From assembly GCF_002217475.1 (NCBI RefSeq), contig NZ_MUHH01000032.1, forward strand, positions 1 to 64,000: DNA of 64,000 nucleotides, written 5' to 3'. The notes beneath the pieces are model-generated. The model was given only the letters and a program-made list of their open reading frames with translations. It was not told the origin of the DNA and made no database searches. Source of the DNA: Flavobacterium tructae (GTDB lineage Bacteria > Bacteroidota > Bacteroidia > Flavobacteriales > Flavobacteriaceae). Numbering within the stretch: the stretch's first letter is position 1; every line of letters starts with the position of its first letter. Position numbers and translations under genes: made by a program. Positions 17,521 to 26,287 of the stretch are shown here, piece by piece.

Positions 17521-20500
17521 TTAAAATTTCACATTAAGTGTCAGTCCATAATTTCTGGTCAAAGGCATAGAAGCTCTTTCAAGACCTTGCGCATTACTAT
17601 TAGAATAGTTTGATTCCGGGTCAATGTTTGGAACTTTATCGTAAATCGTCCATAAATTATGTGCTGAAAACGCTAAGCTGATCGCTTGAAATGGTGTTTT
17701 TGACAAATAAGTTTTTGGGAAATTATAGCTAAAAGAGATTGCTCTTAGTTTCACAAAATCGGCATCGTAAACAAAGTTTGAAGTTACATCACTATAGCTT
17801 CTCCAGTAATCGTAAGCAGAAACTGTTGTGTTTACCGGATTTCCGTTAACATCTGTTCCTTTTACTGCAACTCCTCCTTCACGGCCTGAAACAGTTTGTT
17901 CTGTTAATCCGTAACGGGTTCCTAACTGGTTAGTAGCAGAGTAAATCTCTCCTCCAAATTTAGCATCTACAAAAACGGAAAGTGTAAAGTTTTTGTACTG
18001 GAAGTCATTTGAAAGTCCCATTGAAGTTGGAGCAACACCTTGTCCTGCAATAATCAGGTTTCCTCTCAGGAATTTACCATTTGTGTCAAGTACAATATTT
18101 CCGTTAGCATCTCTCAAATAATCGTAGGCTTTGATTACTCCGAAAGGCTGTCCTTTTTCTAACACTACAGAAGCTCTACCGTCTCTGTTTCCTTCCAATG
18201 ATTTGGTTGTAATTTTATCTGAAAGTTTAAGAACCTCACTATTATTGTAAGCAAAATTATATCCTACGCTCCAAGAGAAGTTTGGTGTTTTAACTGCTTT
18301 TACATTGATCGCAAACTCAACCCCTTTATTCAGGATCTCTCCTACATTAATCTTAGTTGTTCTGTAACCTGAGGACTGAGAAATATCAGCATCCGTAATA
18401 TCATTTGTCGTTTTCTTGCTGTAGAAAGTCAAATCAGTACTTACTCTGTTATTGAAGAAGGTATTCTCGAAACCAAATTCGATTGTGCTTACATTATAAG
18501 GTTTTAACGTTCTGTTTGGAACTGTTTCTCCATTCACTCCTAAAATTGGCTGTCCTAAAGAATCTGTTTGTCCGTCAGGTCCAATATAAGTCAAAGCCAA
18601 AGCATAAGCATCCGGTAATGCTCCTCCAACGTTACCCCAACCTGCTCTTAACTTTCCGTATGACATCCATTCCGGTAAATCAATAACTTCAGAGTAAATA
18701 AAACTTGAACTTACAGATGGGTAAAATGTACTGTTACTTGATGGATCTAAAGTAGAAAACCAGTCTTCACGACCTGTTAAACTTAAGTATAAGAAATCTT
18801 TGTATCCTAAATCGGCCGAATAGAAAAGAGAGTTTACTTCACTTTCTGAAAACAATTTCTCCGATTTGTCCGGTTGTGTATTTCCATAGAAATATTGGAA
18901 CGGAACAATAAAGTTATTTCCTCTCATTTTAATTCCACTGAATCTGTTGTGTTGACGGTTAGCTCCAATGAAAGCATCTAAAGATAAATTTTTAACGATA
19001 TCACCTTTGTATCCTAAATAAGCCGAAGCATTATATTCTGAGCGATTTTCTACTCTGTTCTCATAAGATCCTCCAGGATTGTAGTTAATTCCTGTTGGTT
19101 CAATCTCCGTATACTCATAATTAATATCATCCACTCCAAGAACACCTTTTGCATAGATTTTATCAGTGATGTTGTAGTTTACCTTTGCAGAACCAATGAA
19201 ACGTTTTCTAAGGTCATCGTTTAAAGGAGATTGTGTAGCATAATAAGGGTTTGTGTGGTAAACATTTGCCCCAAAATAATCTGCCTCACCACCATTAGCA
19301 TCAAAACCGTTACTAATCCATCTGATATCGGTACCCGGTGTTAAGAAAGTAGTCGGAAAAGAAGGATTTCTGGGTGAATCATTCAAATAAGGTCGGTTGT
19401 GACTTTTCTCTGTGATATACTGAGCGTTAGTCTCGATGCTTATTTTTTTATTTACTGCTGAATTTAAACTTAAAGCAATGTTATTTCTGCCAAAGTTTGT
19501 TCCCGGCATGATTGATTCATCTTTTGTATTTCCGAAAGACAATCTGAAATTAGTAGTTTCACTTCCTCCCGAAATTGCTAAAGTATTACTGGAAGAAAAT
19601 CCGGTTCTGTAGAAATTTTCAACGTTATTTTTTCCGTAAGCCTGATAAGGTCTGGTCGTTCCGTCAATACCAAGAGAAGGTGTTCCATCGTACTTGTCTC
19701 CCCAGGCAAAATAATAAGAATCTCTAAGTTCCTGTAGGTTATTAAATCTTGTAGCTACGCCGTTTACCGGTGCTCCCGCTCCGTATTTATCTTGCCAGTT
19801 TAATAAACTTGCAGGCGTGTTAAATGTAGCGTTAGTACTAAAATCTACTCCTATTCCTGTTCCGCTCTTTCCTTTTTTGGTTGTAATTAAAATTACACCG
19901 TTTGATCCTCTGTATCCGTAAAGAGCAGAAGCCGCACTACCTTTTAATACCGACATAGACGCGATATCATCAGGATTGAAAGACGACATACCATCTCCTT
20001 TATCGGCACCTCCCCACATTCCTGCGTTTCCTTGCTGGCTGTTATCAATTGGAATACCATCAACAACATATAAAGGCTGGTTCAATCCTGAAGCTGAAGT
20101 GGCTCCACGAATTACCACACGGCTTGACCCTGAAGGTCCTGTAACCGGTGCAGAAACGTTAACCCCGGCAATTTTTCCCTGAAGAGCATTTCCTAAGTTA
20201 ATTTCCTTATTCTTTGTCAGTTCGTCACCTTTCAGCTCTCCAACGGCATATCCTAAACTTTTCTTTTGTTTTTTAACTCCAAATGACGTTACTACAACAT
20301 CTTTTAATTCCTGAGTATTTTCTACTAATACGACTGAAATTTTGTTTTGGTTTTGCTGCAATATTACTGATTGCGGTGTAAAACCTATAGAGGATACATT
20401 TAAAGTAACCGGTCCTTCGGGCACATTCATTTTAAATCGGCCTTCCGCGTCAGTGATTGCACTATACGGTTTTCCCTGAACCTCAATCGATGCAGCAACA

Positions 20501-20610
20501 ATTCCCTTGTTCTCTGCATCAGCTACTATGCCTGTTATCAATCGGTTTTGCGCCACAGCTCCTAAGCTGCTTAACAACACCATTCCTAACACTGCCAATA
20601 TTCGTTTCAT
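17521..20610 (-). CDS. SusC/RagA-family TonB-dependent outer-membrane transporter
   Basis: 1029 residues from MKRILAVLGMVLLSSLGAVAQ. A signal peptide is followed by a carboxypeptidase-regulatory-like domain (about 25-100, LITGIVADAENKGIVAAS...), then a plug (GVNVSAPVTGPSGSSRVVIRGATS...PLYVVDGIPID) and a large beta-barrel ending in LTRNYGLTLNVKF with a terminal Phe. It imports oligosaccharides using TonB energy together with the adjacent SusD. The first ATG is two codons upstream; MKRIL fits the signal peptide better. A 235-base leader with a LacI-type operator precedes it. Confidence 0.95.
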   Translation of the reverse strand: MKRILAVLGMVLLSSLGAVAQNRLITGIVADAENKGIVAASIEVQGKPYSAITDAEGRFKMNVPEGPVTLNVSSIGFTPQSVILQQNQNKISVVLVENTQELKDVVVTSFGVKKQKKSLGYAVGELKGDELTKNKEINLGNALQGKIAGVNVSAPVTGPSGSSRVVIRGATSASGLNQPLYVVDGIPIDNSQQGNAGMWGGADKGDGMSSFNPDDIASMSVLKGSAASALYGYRGSNGVILITTKKGKSGTGIGVDFSTNATFNTPASLLNWQDKYGAGAPVNGVATRFNNLQELRDSYYFAWGDKYDGTPSLGIDGTTRPYQAYGKNNVENFYRTGFSSSNTLAISGGSETTNFRLSFGNTKDESIMPGTNFGRNNIALSLNSAVNKKISIETNAQYITEKSHNRPYLNDSPRNPSFPTTFLTPGTDIRWISNGFDANGGEADYFGANVYHTNPYYATQSPLNDDLRKRFIGSAKVNYNITDKIYAKGVLGVDDINYEYTEIEPTGINYNPGGSYENRVENRSEYNASAYLGYKGDIVKNLSLDAFIGANRQHNRFSGIKMRGNNFIVPFQYFYGNTQPDKSEKLFSESEVNSLFYSADLGYKDFLYLSLTGREDWFSTLDPSSNSTFYPSVSSSFIYSEVIDLPEWMSYGKLRAGWGNVGGALPDAYALALTYIGPDGQTDSLGQPILGVNGETVPNRTLKPYNVSTIEFGFENTFFNNRVSTDLTFYSKKTTNDITDADISQSSGYRTTKINVGEILNKGVEFAINVKAVKTPNFSWSVGYNFAYNNSEVLKLSDKITTKSLEGNRDGRASVVLEKGQPFGVIKAYDYLRDANGNIVLDTNGKFLRGNLIIAGQGVAPTSMGLSNDFQYKNFTLSVFVDAKFGGEIYSATNQLGTRYGLTEQTVSGREGGVAVKGTDVNGNPVNTTVSAYDYWRSYSDVTSNFVYDADFVKLRAISFSYNFPKTYLSKTPFQAISLAFSAHNLWTIYDKVPNIDPESNYSNSNAQGLERASMPLTRNYGLTLNVKF

Positions 20611-20845
20611 AAGCATTTTTTTTTGGTTATTTGTTTGTTTTGATTTTTGTGATTGTTTCTAATTTGATTGTTTTAAATAATTAATAAAAATTTTGAACTC
20701 CTTTTTAATTAGGATACTTATAAGGCTTGCACCTTATAAATATCCCGGCCTTATTTATAGTCATGTTTATAAGCACTCCTTTAAGAAATCGATATCGTAA
20801 ACTGATCAGGAACATCACTCATTTTCAATTTAATTGATCTAAAAT

Positions 20846-20865
20846 TTACTAAAACGATTTAGTAA
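20846..20865. promoter_or_regulatory. LacI-type operator upstream of susC
   Basis: TTACTAAAACGATTTAGTAA is a near-perfect palindrome (a single mismatched pair beside the centre). Close relatives occur before lacI (21993-22012) and before the GH97 gene (25552-25571). It lies about 236 bases before the susC start and 57 bases after the lacI stop. Confidence 0.75.
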
Positions 20866-20921
20866 AACGGTTAAAAAAAAACAAACCGTTTCTTTTCTTT
20901 TATATTTTTTTTCTCAAAATT

Positions 20922-21935
20922 TTAAACTGATTCTCTAATAATCAATTTTCCTTTTTTAAGACTTTTTTCTACTTCAAACTTCTCCATATCAGTCATCTGA
21001 CTCATTAACAATTGTATCGATTTTACAGCGATATCTTCTATCGGCTGTTCAATAACACTAATGGTTGGCGTATGCAATTTAAAACTGTCATGATCATCAA
21101 AACTAATTACCGAAATATCTTCAGGAATTTTGATTCCCATTCTTCGGAAAGCCTGAAGTCCCGCAAGCCCCATATAATTTGCCAAAAACAAAACGGCATC
21201 AATATCAGGGTTCTTTTTAAAGAAATCTATTATTCCCGCAATTCTCGCCTCTTCATTAGTATGGTAATCCATGTGAAGAACAAGTGACGGATTGTACATT
21301 TCTGCTTCCTTCAAAGCATCTCTATATCCATCCTCACGCAGCTTCATCTGAATCATCTCGGAGGTATTATTTACCACCGCAATATTTTTGCGTCCTTTAC
21401 TGATCAGGAATTTTGCAGCCGAATTAGAGGCTTCATAATTATCCATCACCACATGACTCACTCTTTGTCCCGGAAAATACCTGTCGATCAATACAACCGG
21501 CTTTTTTAACTTTAAAAGAAGATCAATGCTGTTTTCCAGATTCTGAGTTGGCGTTACAATAAAACCATCCACATTGGCCTGTAACAAACTATGTATCAAC
21601 TCTTCAGAACGTTCGTCATCTCCTCCTGTGCTGCAATAAAAAACTCTGTAATCAATACTCTTCGCTTCATCTTCAATAACTCTGGCAAGATCAGCAAAAA
21701 ACTGATTCGAAATATCTTCAACAATAAGCCCTATAGACCTGGTTTTCCCGGTTCTAAGACTGGTAGCAATCATACTGGGTCTGTAGTTGAGCTTTTCGGC
21801 CACTTCCTGTACCTTTTTGATCACTGCCGGACTGATGCCCATTTTTTCCCCTTTACCATTGATAACAAAAGATACCGTTGATATGGATACTTGAGCCTCT
21901 GTAGCAATATCCTTAATAGTAATCTTTTTCATCAA
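20922..21935 (-). CDS. LacI-family transcriptional regulator of the glycan locus
   Basis: 337 residues. The N-terminal helix-turn-helix KKITIKDIATEAQVSISTVSFVINGKG and hinge LNYRPSMIATSLRTGKTRSIG are followed by a periplasmic-binding-protein-like sensor domain (about 62-337; IGLIVEDISNQFFADLA, DGFIVTPTQ, VISFDDHD, TPTISVIEQP). It lies between susCD and manA. Operator-like palindromes in front of itself, susC and the GH97 gene suggest it represses all three and is released by a mannose- or glucose-derived sugar; the inducer is not known. Confidence 0.93.
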   Translation of the reverse strand: MMKKITIKDIATEAQVSISTVSFVINGKGEKMGISPAVIKKVQEVAEKLNYRPSMIATSLRTGKTRSIGLIVEDISNQFFADLARVIEDEAKSIDYRVFYCSTGGDDERSEELIHSLLQANVDGFIVTPTQNLENSIDLLLKLKKPVVLIDRYFPGQRVSHVVMDNYEASNSAAKFLISKGRKNIAVVNNTSEMIQMKLREDGYRDALKEAEMYNPSLVLHMDYHTNEEARIAGIIDFFKKNPDIDAVLFLANYMGLAGLQAFRRMGIKIPEDISVISFDDHDSFKLHTPTISVIEQPIEDIAVKSIQLLMSQMTDMEKFEVEKSLKKGKLIIRESV

Positions 21936-21973
21936 TGAGTTAATTTTTTATTAAGCAGTTATTAATTATATCA

Positions 21974-21981
21974 CAAATATA
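21974..21981 (-). promoter_or_regulatory. -7 box of lacI promoter
   Basis: On the minus strand this reads TATATTTG, an exact TAnnTTTG match, about 40 bases before the lacI start. The operator at 21993-22012 covers the expected upstream -33 zone, which fits autoregulation. Confidence 0.5.
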
Positions 21982-21992
21982 TACAAAAACAG

Positions 21993-22012
21993 TTACTAAA
22001 ACGATTTTGTAA
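21993..22012. promoter_or_regulatory. LacI-type operator upstream of lacI
   Basis: TTACTAAAACGATTTTGTAA differs from the susC operator at one base. It overlaps the predicted -33 region of the lacI promoter. The ~220 bases further upstream, to the manA stop, contain nothing I recognise. Confidence 0.65.
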
Positions 22013-22230
22013 TTCCTTTTTTTATACAAATCATTATTTTAAAGTTAATTAAACATATAATCATCAGTATTTACAGGTGTTTTATCTATTTATCATTTTT
22101 TCTGTTCCTGATCATCGCTATTGTTTTTAATATGAATTCTCTTCAATTCTCTATTTTTCAAAGCGATAAAATTTTCATGAACCTTGATTAAAGACCTGTA
22201 GTGTGATAAAAATAGTCTCCGTCACTTTCT

Positions 22231-23193
22231 TTATGAGATATATACTTCTAAAATTGAAGCAGCTCCTTTTATGCTGTAATTGTGCATTCCTGCAGGGATT
22301 AATATAGTATCTCCTTGCTTGTATTGGTAATTTACGTTTTGATAAGCAACTTCAAAATTGCCTTCCGTACACATATAAACCGTGAAAGTTTCTCCTTTTT
22401 TACTTACTTCAAGAGTTCCGTCAAGCGGAAGGAAATTAGTGGTGAAATAAGGACAATCTACCACCGCATTTGATTGATTTAAGGTCGTTTCATACTTTTT
22501 CTGCGTCTCAACTTTCTTATAATTGATAGCATCCAGTGCTAAATCAACGTGCAATTCTCTTTTGTTGCCCTGAGCATCTGTTCTGTCAAAATCATATAAA
22601 CGATAGGTAATATCAGATGTTTGCTGAATTTCTGCCACAACCAAACCGGCACCTATAGCATGAACTGTTCCGGTTTCTAAAAAGAAAACATCCCCTGTTT
22701 TGGCTTTTACATCATCCAATATTGAAACTAAGGTGTTATTATTTAGGTTTTCTAAATATTCTTCTTTACTGGAATCTTCTTTAAAACCAACAATAATTCT
22801 CGCATCTGCATCTGCCTGCATCACGTACCACATTTCAGTTTTACCAAAAGAATTGTGACGCTCTTTCGCCAACTCATCGTTTGGATGAACTTGTATCGAT
22901 AAGTCTTCTCTTGCGTCCAAATATTTAAAAAGCAAAGGAAACTGATTTCCAAATCGTTCGTAAACTGCTGTTCCTAAAATTTCATTTGGCGATTGATCTA
23001 TTAAATCTGTTAAAGAATGTCCTTTTAATACTCCGTTTGCAACAACACTCACATCTCCTTCTACAGTAGACAATTCCCAGCTTTCTCCTGTAATTTTTGA
23101 TGTAATTGGTTTATTCAGAATTGTTTGTAGCTTTTCACCTCCCCAGATTCTTTCTTTCAGGATTGGATCAAATTGTAATGGATAAATTTTCAT
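22231..23193 (-). CDS. manA: Class I mannose-6-phosphate isomerase
   Basis: 320 residues from MKIYPLQFDPILKERIWGG. It interconverts mannose-6-phosphate and fructose-6-phosphate, feeding released mannose into glycolysis. Metal-site motifs are visible: IQVHPNDELA (Gln/His ligands) and KTEMWYVM (Glu ligand), with a later GTVHAIGAGLVVAEIQQTSDITYRLYDFDR segment. A cytoplasmic zinc cupin enzyme of the short bacterial type. An upstream in-frame extension of 22 residues runs towards a CCACAGATTA repeat and is not used. Its place between lacI and GH97 agrees with the mannose theme. Confidence 0.93.
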   Translation of the reverse strand: MKIYPLQFDPILKERIWGGEKLQTILNKPITSKITGESWELSTVEGDVSVVANGVLKGHSLTDLIDQSPNEILGTAVYERFGNQFPLLFKYLDAREDLSIQVHPNDELAKERHNSFGKTEMWYVMQADADARIIVGFKEDSSKEEYLENLNNNTLVSILDDVKAKTGDVFFLETGTVHAIGAGLVVAEIQQTSDITYRLYDFDRTDAQGNKRELHVDLALDAINYKKVETQKKYETTLNQSNAVVDCPYFTTNFLPLDGTLEVSKKGETFTVYMCTEGNFEVAYQNVNYQYKQGDTILIPAGMHNYSIKGAASILEVYIS

Positions 23194-23251
23194 GCTCATT
23201 ATTTTATGTCTTTGAGAAGAACGAATTAATCTCGCACTCCGGTTATTTTTT

Positions 23252-23290
23252 TTTGCCACAGATTAACAGGATTAAAAAAGATTTTTTTCT
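23252..23290. repeat. CCACAGATTA-family repeat, single arm
   Basis: A GCCACAGATTAACAGGATTA unit followed by AAAAAAGATT lies upstream of manA. It is the same sequence family as at 5.9, 47.95 and 55.3 kb, but here I see only one clear arm. The remaining ~140 bases to the GH97 gene contain no gene. Confidence 0.6.
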
Positions 23291-23428
23291 TTATAAAACT
23301 GTTTTTTTTTTATCGTTGAAATCATTTTATTCTGTAACTAAATTTTTTCTTACGCAGATTAAACCGCTTTCTATTCGCAAATATCCGAAAAAAATCGGCG
23401 TCATCTGTACCTCATTTCTAACACTTTT

Positions 23429-25531
23429 CTACTTTATAGAAATTGCCACACCACCACTTGCGACTAGTTTTTGTTTTAACTTCGTTTTACTGTTTACATT
23501 CACTTTACGAATGTTGTACAATTGTGGATTACTCTTATAATCGGCGGTTTTTCCGTCTTCATAAATCGTTGCCGTAAATGATTTCCCGGCAGGTAAAAAA
23601 CTAAAATCAATGAGAGCCATACGTGGGTTTTCATCCGTAATTCCACCTACAAACCATTCTTGTTTTCCTTTAGTTTTTCTGGCTATTGTGATATAATCTC
23701 CTGGTTCTGCTTCGAGAATATAACTGTCATCCCAGTCCAGTGCAACATCTTTTATAAACTGAAAAGCATCCTTAAAACGCATATAATTTTCAGGCAAATC
23801 GGCCGCCATTTGCAACGGGCTGTACATCGTTACATAAAGCGCCAATTGCTTCGCCAATGTTGTACTTAACTTGTTTTTCTTTGAGCCGTAAACAGATAAG
23901 TCTCCCTGAAAAATTCCCGGTGTATAATCCATCGCCCCCCCCATAAGACGTGTAAATGGTAAAATTGTAGTGTGATCAGGATGAATCCCCTCCATAGCCT
24001 CAAACTCAGTTCCTCTGGCTGATTCCTGAGCAAACCAGTTAGGATAGGTACGATGCAATCCGGTCGGGCGAACTGCTTCATGGGAATCTACCATGATTTT
24101 ATACTTTGCTGCTTCTTTAGCTATATACGTATAATGGTTGACCATTTGCTGCCCGTCATGATGTTCTCCTCTTGGAATAATTGGTCCTACATAGCCCGTT
24201 TTTACAGCATTATAGTTATTATCGACCATAAACTTTAAGGCATCCGGAAGTTGTCTTTCATATTCTGAAGCTGAAGATGTCGTTTCATGATGCATGATGA
24301 TTTTCACTCCCTTCTGCTTGGCATATGAACTTAAGTCTTTCACATCAAAATCCGGATAAGACTTAGTAAAGCTATAAATACGTTCTTTTTTAAAAGCGGT
24401 ATTGTCTTCCCAGCCTTCGTTCCAACCTTCCACCAGAACTGCGTCGAAACCATTTGCCGAAGCAAAATCAATATATTCTTTTACGTGTTTGGTATTGGCT
24501 CCATGTGTTCCATTAGGCTTCAGTTTAGAAAAATCAGTAGCTCCAATTACCACATCCTGATTGTCAGAATACGCCCAGGTAGATCCCCCGCCAGTAAAAT
24601 ACTCCCACCAAACTCCAATATATTTCACCGGTTTAATCCATGAAGTATCTTCGAAAGCACAGGGTTCATTCAGATTTAAAATCATTTTTGAAGCGAGAAT
24701 ATTTCGCGCATCATCACTCACCACAATCGTTCTCCAGGGCGTGAAACTTCCGGTTTGAATGTATCCTTTATTTCCAACAGCATCAGGAACCAAATGTGAA
24801 CTCAGCGAATAAGCCTTATCATCAACATTAAGACACATCGCCGGGTAATTTTTCAAAGCTGCTTCGTGAATATTAATATAAAGTCCGTCATTAGTCTTCA
24901 TCATCAAAGGTGTTTGCGCAGCCAGATTTTTAATCGTTGTTTGTGCTGCCATCGAAACGTGAGCAGCATTGTACATCAAAGATTGCATCTCCGAAATTTT
25001 TGAAGTGGTATAACTGTACTCGTTTGTATCATAATCCCCCGGAATCCAAAAAATCTTATGATCTCCCGTTAAATTAAACTCGGTAGTTTCTTCCTGAATC
25101 ACAAAATGACGCAGATTATCCTGTACCGGAAACTCATATCGAAATCCCAATCCGTCATTGAACAAACGGAAATAAATCGTTATTTTTCGCTTGCTTTTTT
25201 CCTGTATCAAATCAGCTTTCAATTCATTGTACTGATTTCTGATTTTTTTCTGCTCTCCCAATACCGGTTCCCAGAAATTGTCTTCTGATTGTTTTTGAGT
25301 ACCGACAATCTGAAAACCTTTATTCATTTTGATATCCGACTTTAAAATAAAGCCCAATCTGCTTTCTTTGATTACTTCTTTTTTCTTGTAGGCTAGAAAA
25401 TAAACCGGAGTACCCTCAGCATTTAAATTGAATGTCAATACCAAGTTCCCGTCGGGAGACTTCAGTTCCTGAGCATTGATCCATGCATTCGAAACAATAA
25501 TAAAAAAGCAGGCAAAAAGAATTTTCTTCAT
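23429..25531 (-). CDS. GH97 family glycoside hydrolase (SusB-like)
   Basis: 700 residues from MKKILFACFFIIVSNAWINAQ, a signal peptide. The N-terminal beta-sandwich is followed by a (beta/alpha)8 barrel and a C-terminal sheet domain. Catalytic-region motifs are EGWNEGWED, IIMHHETTSSASEYERQ (Glu about 416), IMVDSHEAVRPTG (Glu about 485) and GTEFEAMEG. Glutamates at both HHET and DSHE resemble the inverting, calcium-dependent alpha-glucosidase branch (SusB) rather than the retaining alpha-galactosidase branch; that subfamily call is tentative. A LacI operator lies 20 bases before the start. It could remove glucose caps from immature high-mannose glycans. Confidence 0.88.
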   Translation of the reverse strand: MKKILFACFFIIVSNAWINAQELKSPDGNLVLTFNLNAEGTPVYFLAYKKKEVIKESRLGFILKSDIKMNKGFQIVGTQKQSEDNFWEPVLGEQKKIRNQYNELKADLIQEKSKRKITIYFRLFNDGLGFRYEFPVQDNLRHFVIQEETTEFNLTGDHKIFWIPGDYDTNEYSYTTSKISEMQSLMYNAAHVSMAAQTTIKNLAAQTPLMMKTNDGLYINIHEAALKNYPAMCLNVDDKAYSLSSHLVPDAVGNKGYIQTGSFTPWRTIVVSDDARNILASKMILNLNEPCAFEDTSWIKPVKYIGVWWEYFTGGGSTWAYSDNQDVVIGATDFSKLKPNGTHGANTKHVKEYIDFASANGFDAVLVEGWNEGWEDNTAFKKERIYSFTKSYPDFDVKDLSSYAKQKGVKIIMHHETTSSASEYERQLPDALKFMVDNNYNAVKTGYVGPIIPRGEHHDGQQMVNHYTYIAKEAAKYKIMVDSHEAVRPTGLHRTYPNWFAQESARGTEFEAMEGIHPDHTTILPFTRLMGGAMDYTPGIFQGDLSVYGSKKNKLSTTLAKQLALYVTMYSPLQMAADLPENYMRFKDAFQFIKDVALDWDDSYILEAEPGDYITIARKTKGKQEWFVGGITDENPRMALIDFSFLPAGKSFTATIYEDGKTADYKSNPQLYNIRKVNVNSKTKLKQKLVASGGVAISIK

Positions 25532-25551
25532 AAACAAAAGGTTTCTGAGTA

Positions 25552-25571
25552 TTGCTAAATCGATTTAGCAA
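25552..25571. promoter_or_regulatory. LacI-type operator upstream of the GH97 gene
   Basis: TTGCTAAATCGATTTAGCAA is a perfect 20-base palindrome, 20 bases before the GH97 start. It shares the CTAAAnCGATTTnG core with the susC and lacI sites. Confidence 0.8.
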
Positions 25572-25576
25572 ACATA
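25569..25576 (-). promoter_or_regulatory. -7 box of GH97 promoter
   Basis: The minus strand reads TATGTTTG (TAnnTTTG). It overlaps the edge of the operator, so a bound repressor would block the transcription start. No matching TTG was found 19-21 bases upstream. Confidence 0.45.
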
Positions 25577-25682
25577 ATAAAATTTATGAAACAGAAATAC
25601 CTGAAAGAAAAAAATATAAAACTTTAATTGAAAAAAACCGAAAAAAATAATGCCTTGAACGAAAAGATAAAGTTTAGTCGTA

Positions 25683-25716
25683 CAAAAAAAAAAGACTGCC
25701 CATAAAAGCAGTCTTT
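25683..25716 (-). terminator. Terminator of the 101-residue gene
   Basis: AAAGACTGC / GCAGTCTTT stem with an 8-base loop; on the minus strand it ends in a run of about 11 T. It lies 30 bases after the stop. Confidence 0.85.
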
Positions 25717-25745
25717 CTAAATTGTTGCGATAAACAAAGTCCGGC

Positions 25746-26051
25746 CTATGCCATAAACAATGCATATTTATTGTAATTGTATAAAACCAGGTCATACGGA
25801 ACTAAAAGCGGCGCTACCTTTTCTGACGAAGCTTCAAATGTAATTCCATGGTGCTTTCTGAATAAATAAATCTCTTTTAAACAATTTGATAAACTCTGAT
25901 GAATTCCCGTAGTAAAAGTTGGCAGCTTTTTATCGCCAACCAATAAATCAATCTGGTAATTTGAACTGCTTTTAGACAGATTGTTTCCTATAATTCTTAT
26001 TGTAAATGTTGTTGCTTTTCCGTATTGTTCTCCTTGATACTGTACTACCAT
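25746..26051 (-). CDS. Hypothetical protein
   Basis: 101 residues, no signal peptide or membrane helix, not recognised. It begins MVVQYQGEQYGKATTFTIRIIGNN and contains a mixed alpha/beta pattern with LKEIYLFRKHHG in the middle. It has its own strong terminator, which supports it as a real gene. The region upstream to the LRR gene holds no other feature except a terminator. Confidence 0.55.
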   Translation of the reverse strand: MVVQYQGEQYGKATTFTIRIIGNNLSKSSSNYQIDLLVGDKKLPTFTTGIHQSLSNCLKEIYLFRKHHGITFEASSEKVAPLLVPYDLVLYNYNKYALFMA

Positions 26052-26194
26052 AATTTTATAATTAAAGAGGTTAGATTATCTTATTGTACTCTGATTTTTT
26101 TTCTTCTGCAAATTGAAGAATTAAAGTTATGAAAAAAAAGTAATGGACTAAAAAAAATGTTCTTTTTCATTCCAAAAAAAGTAAATACCGGACG

Positions 26195-26225
26195 TAAAAA
26201 AACCGTAACGGATTACGGTTTTTAA
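26195..26225 (-). terminator. Terminator after the LRR gene
   Basis: AAACCGTAA / TTACGGTTT stem with a CGGA loop; a T-run follows on the minus strand (AAAAAA on plus). It is about 65 bases beyond the stop. Confidence 0.8.
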
Positions 26226-26287
26226 ACAATTAACTAAAAATATTTAATCAACTTTTTAACGAGTGTAAAATTCATTCATAAGCACGA

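Noticed and set aside
20701-20780. Riboswitch in the susC leader
   Set aside because: A short TTATAAGG / CCTTATAA hairpin exists, but nothing resembles a known riboswitch class.
23106-23540. Plus-strand frame of 144 residues between manA and the GH97 gene
   Set aside because: It overlaps both minus-strand genes and a repeat, and has a Phe-rich composition typical of antisense frames.
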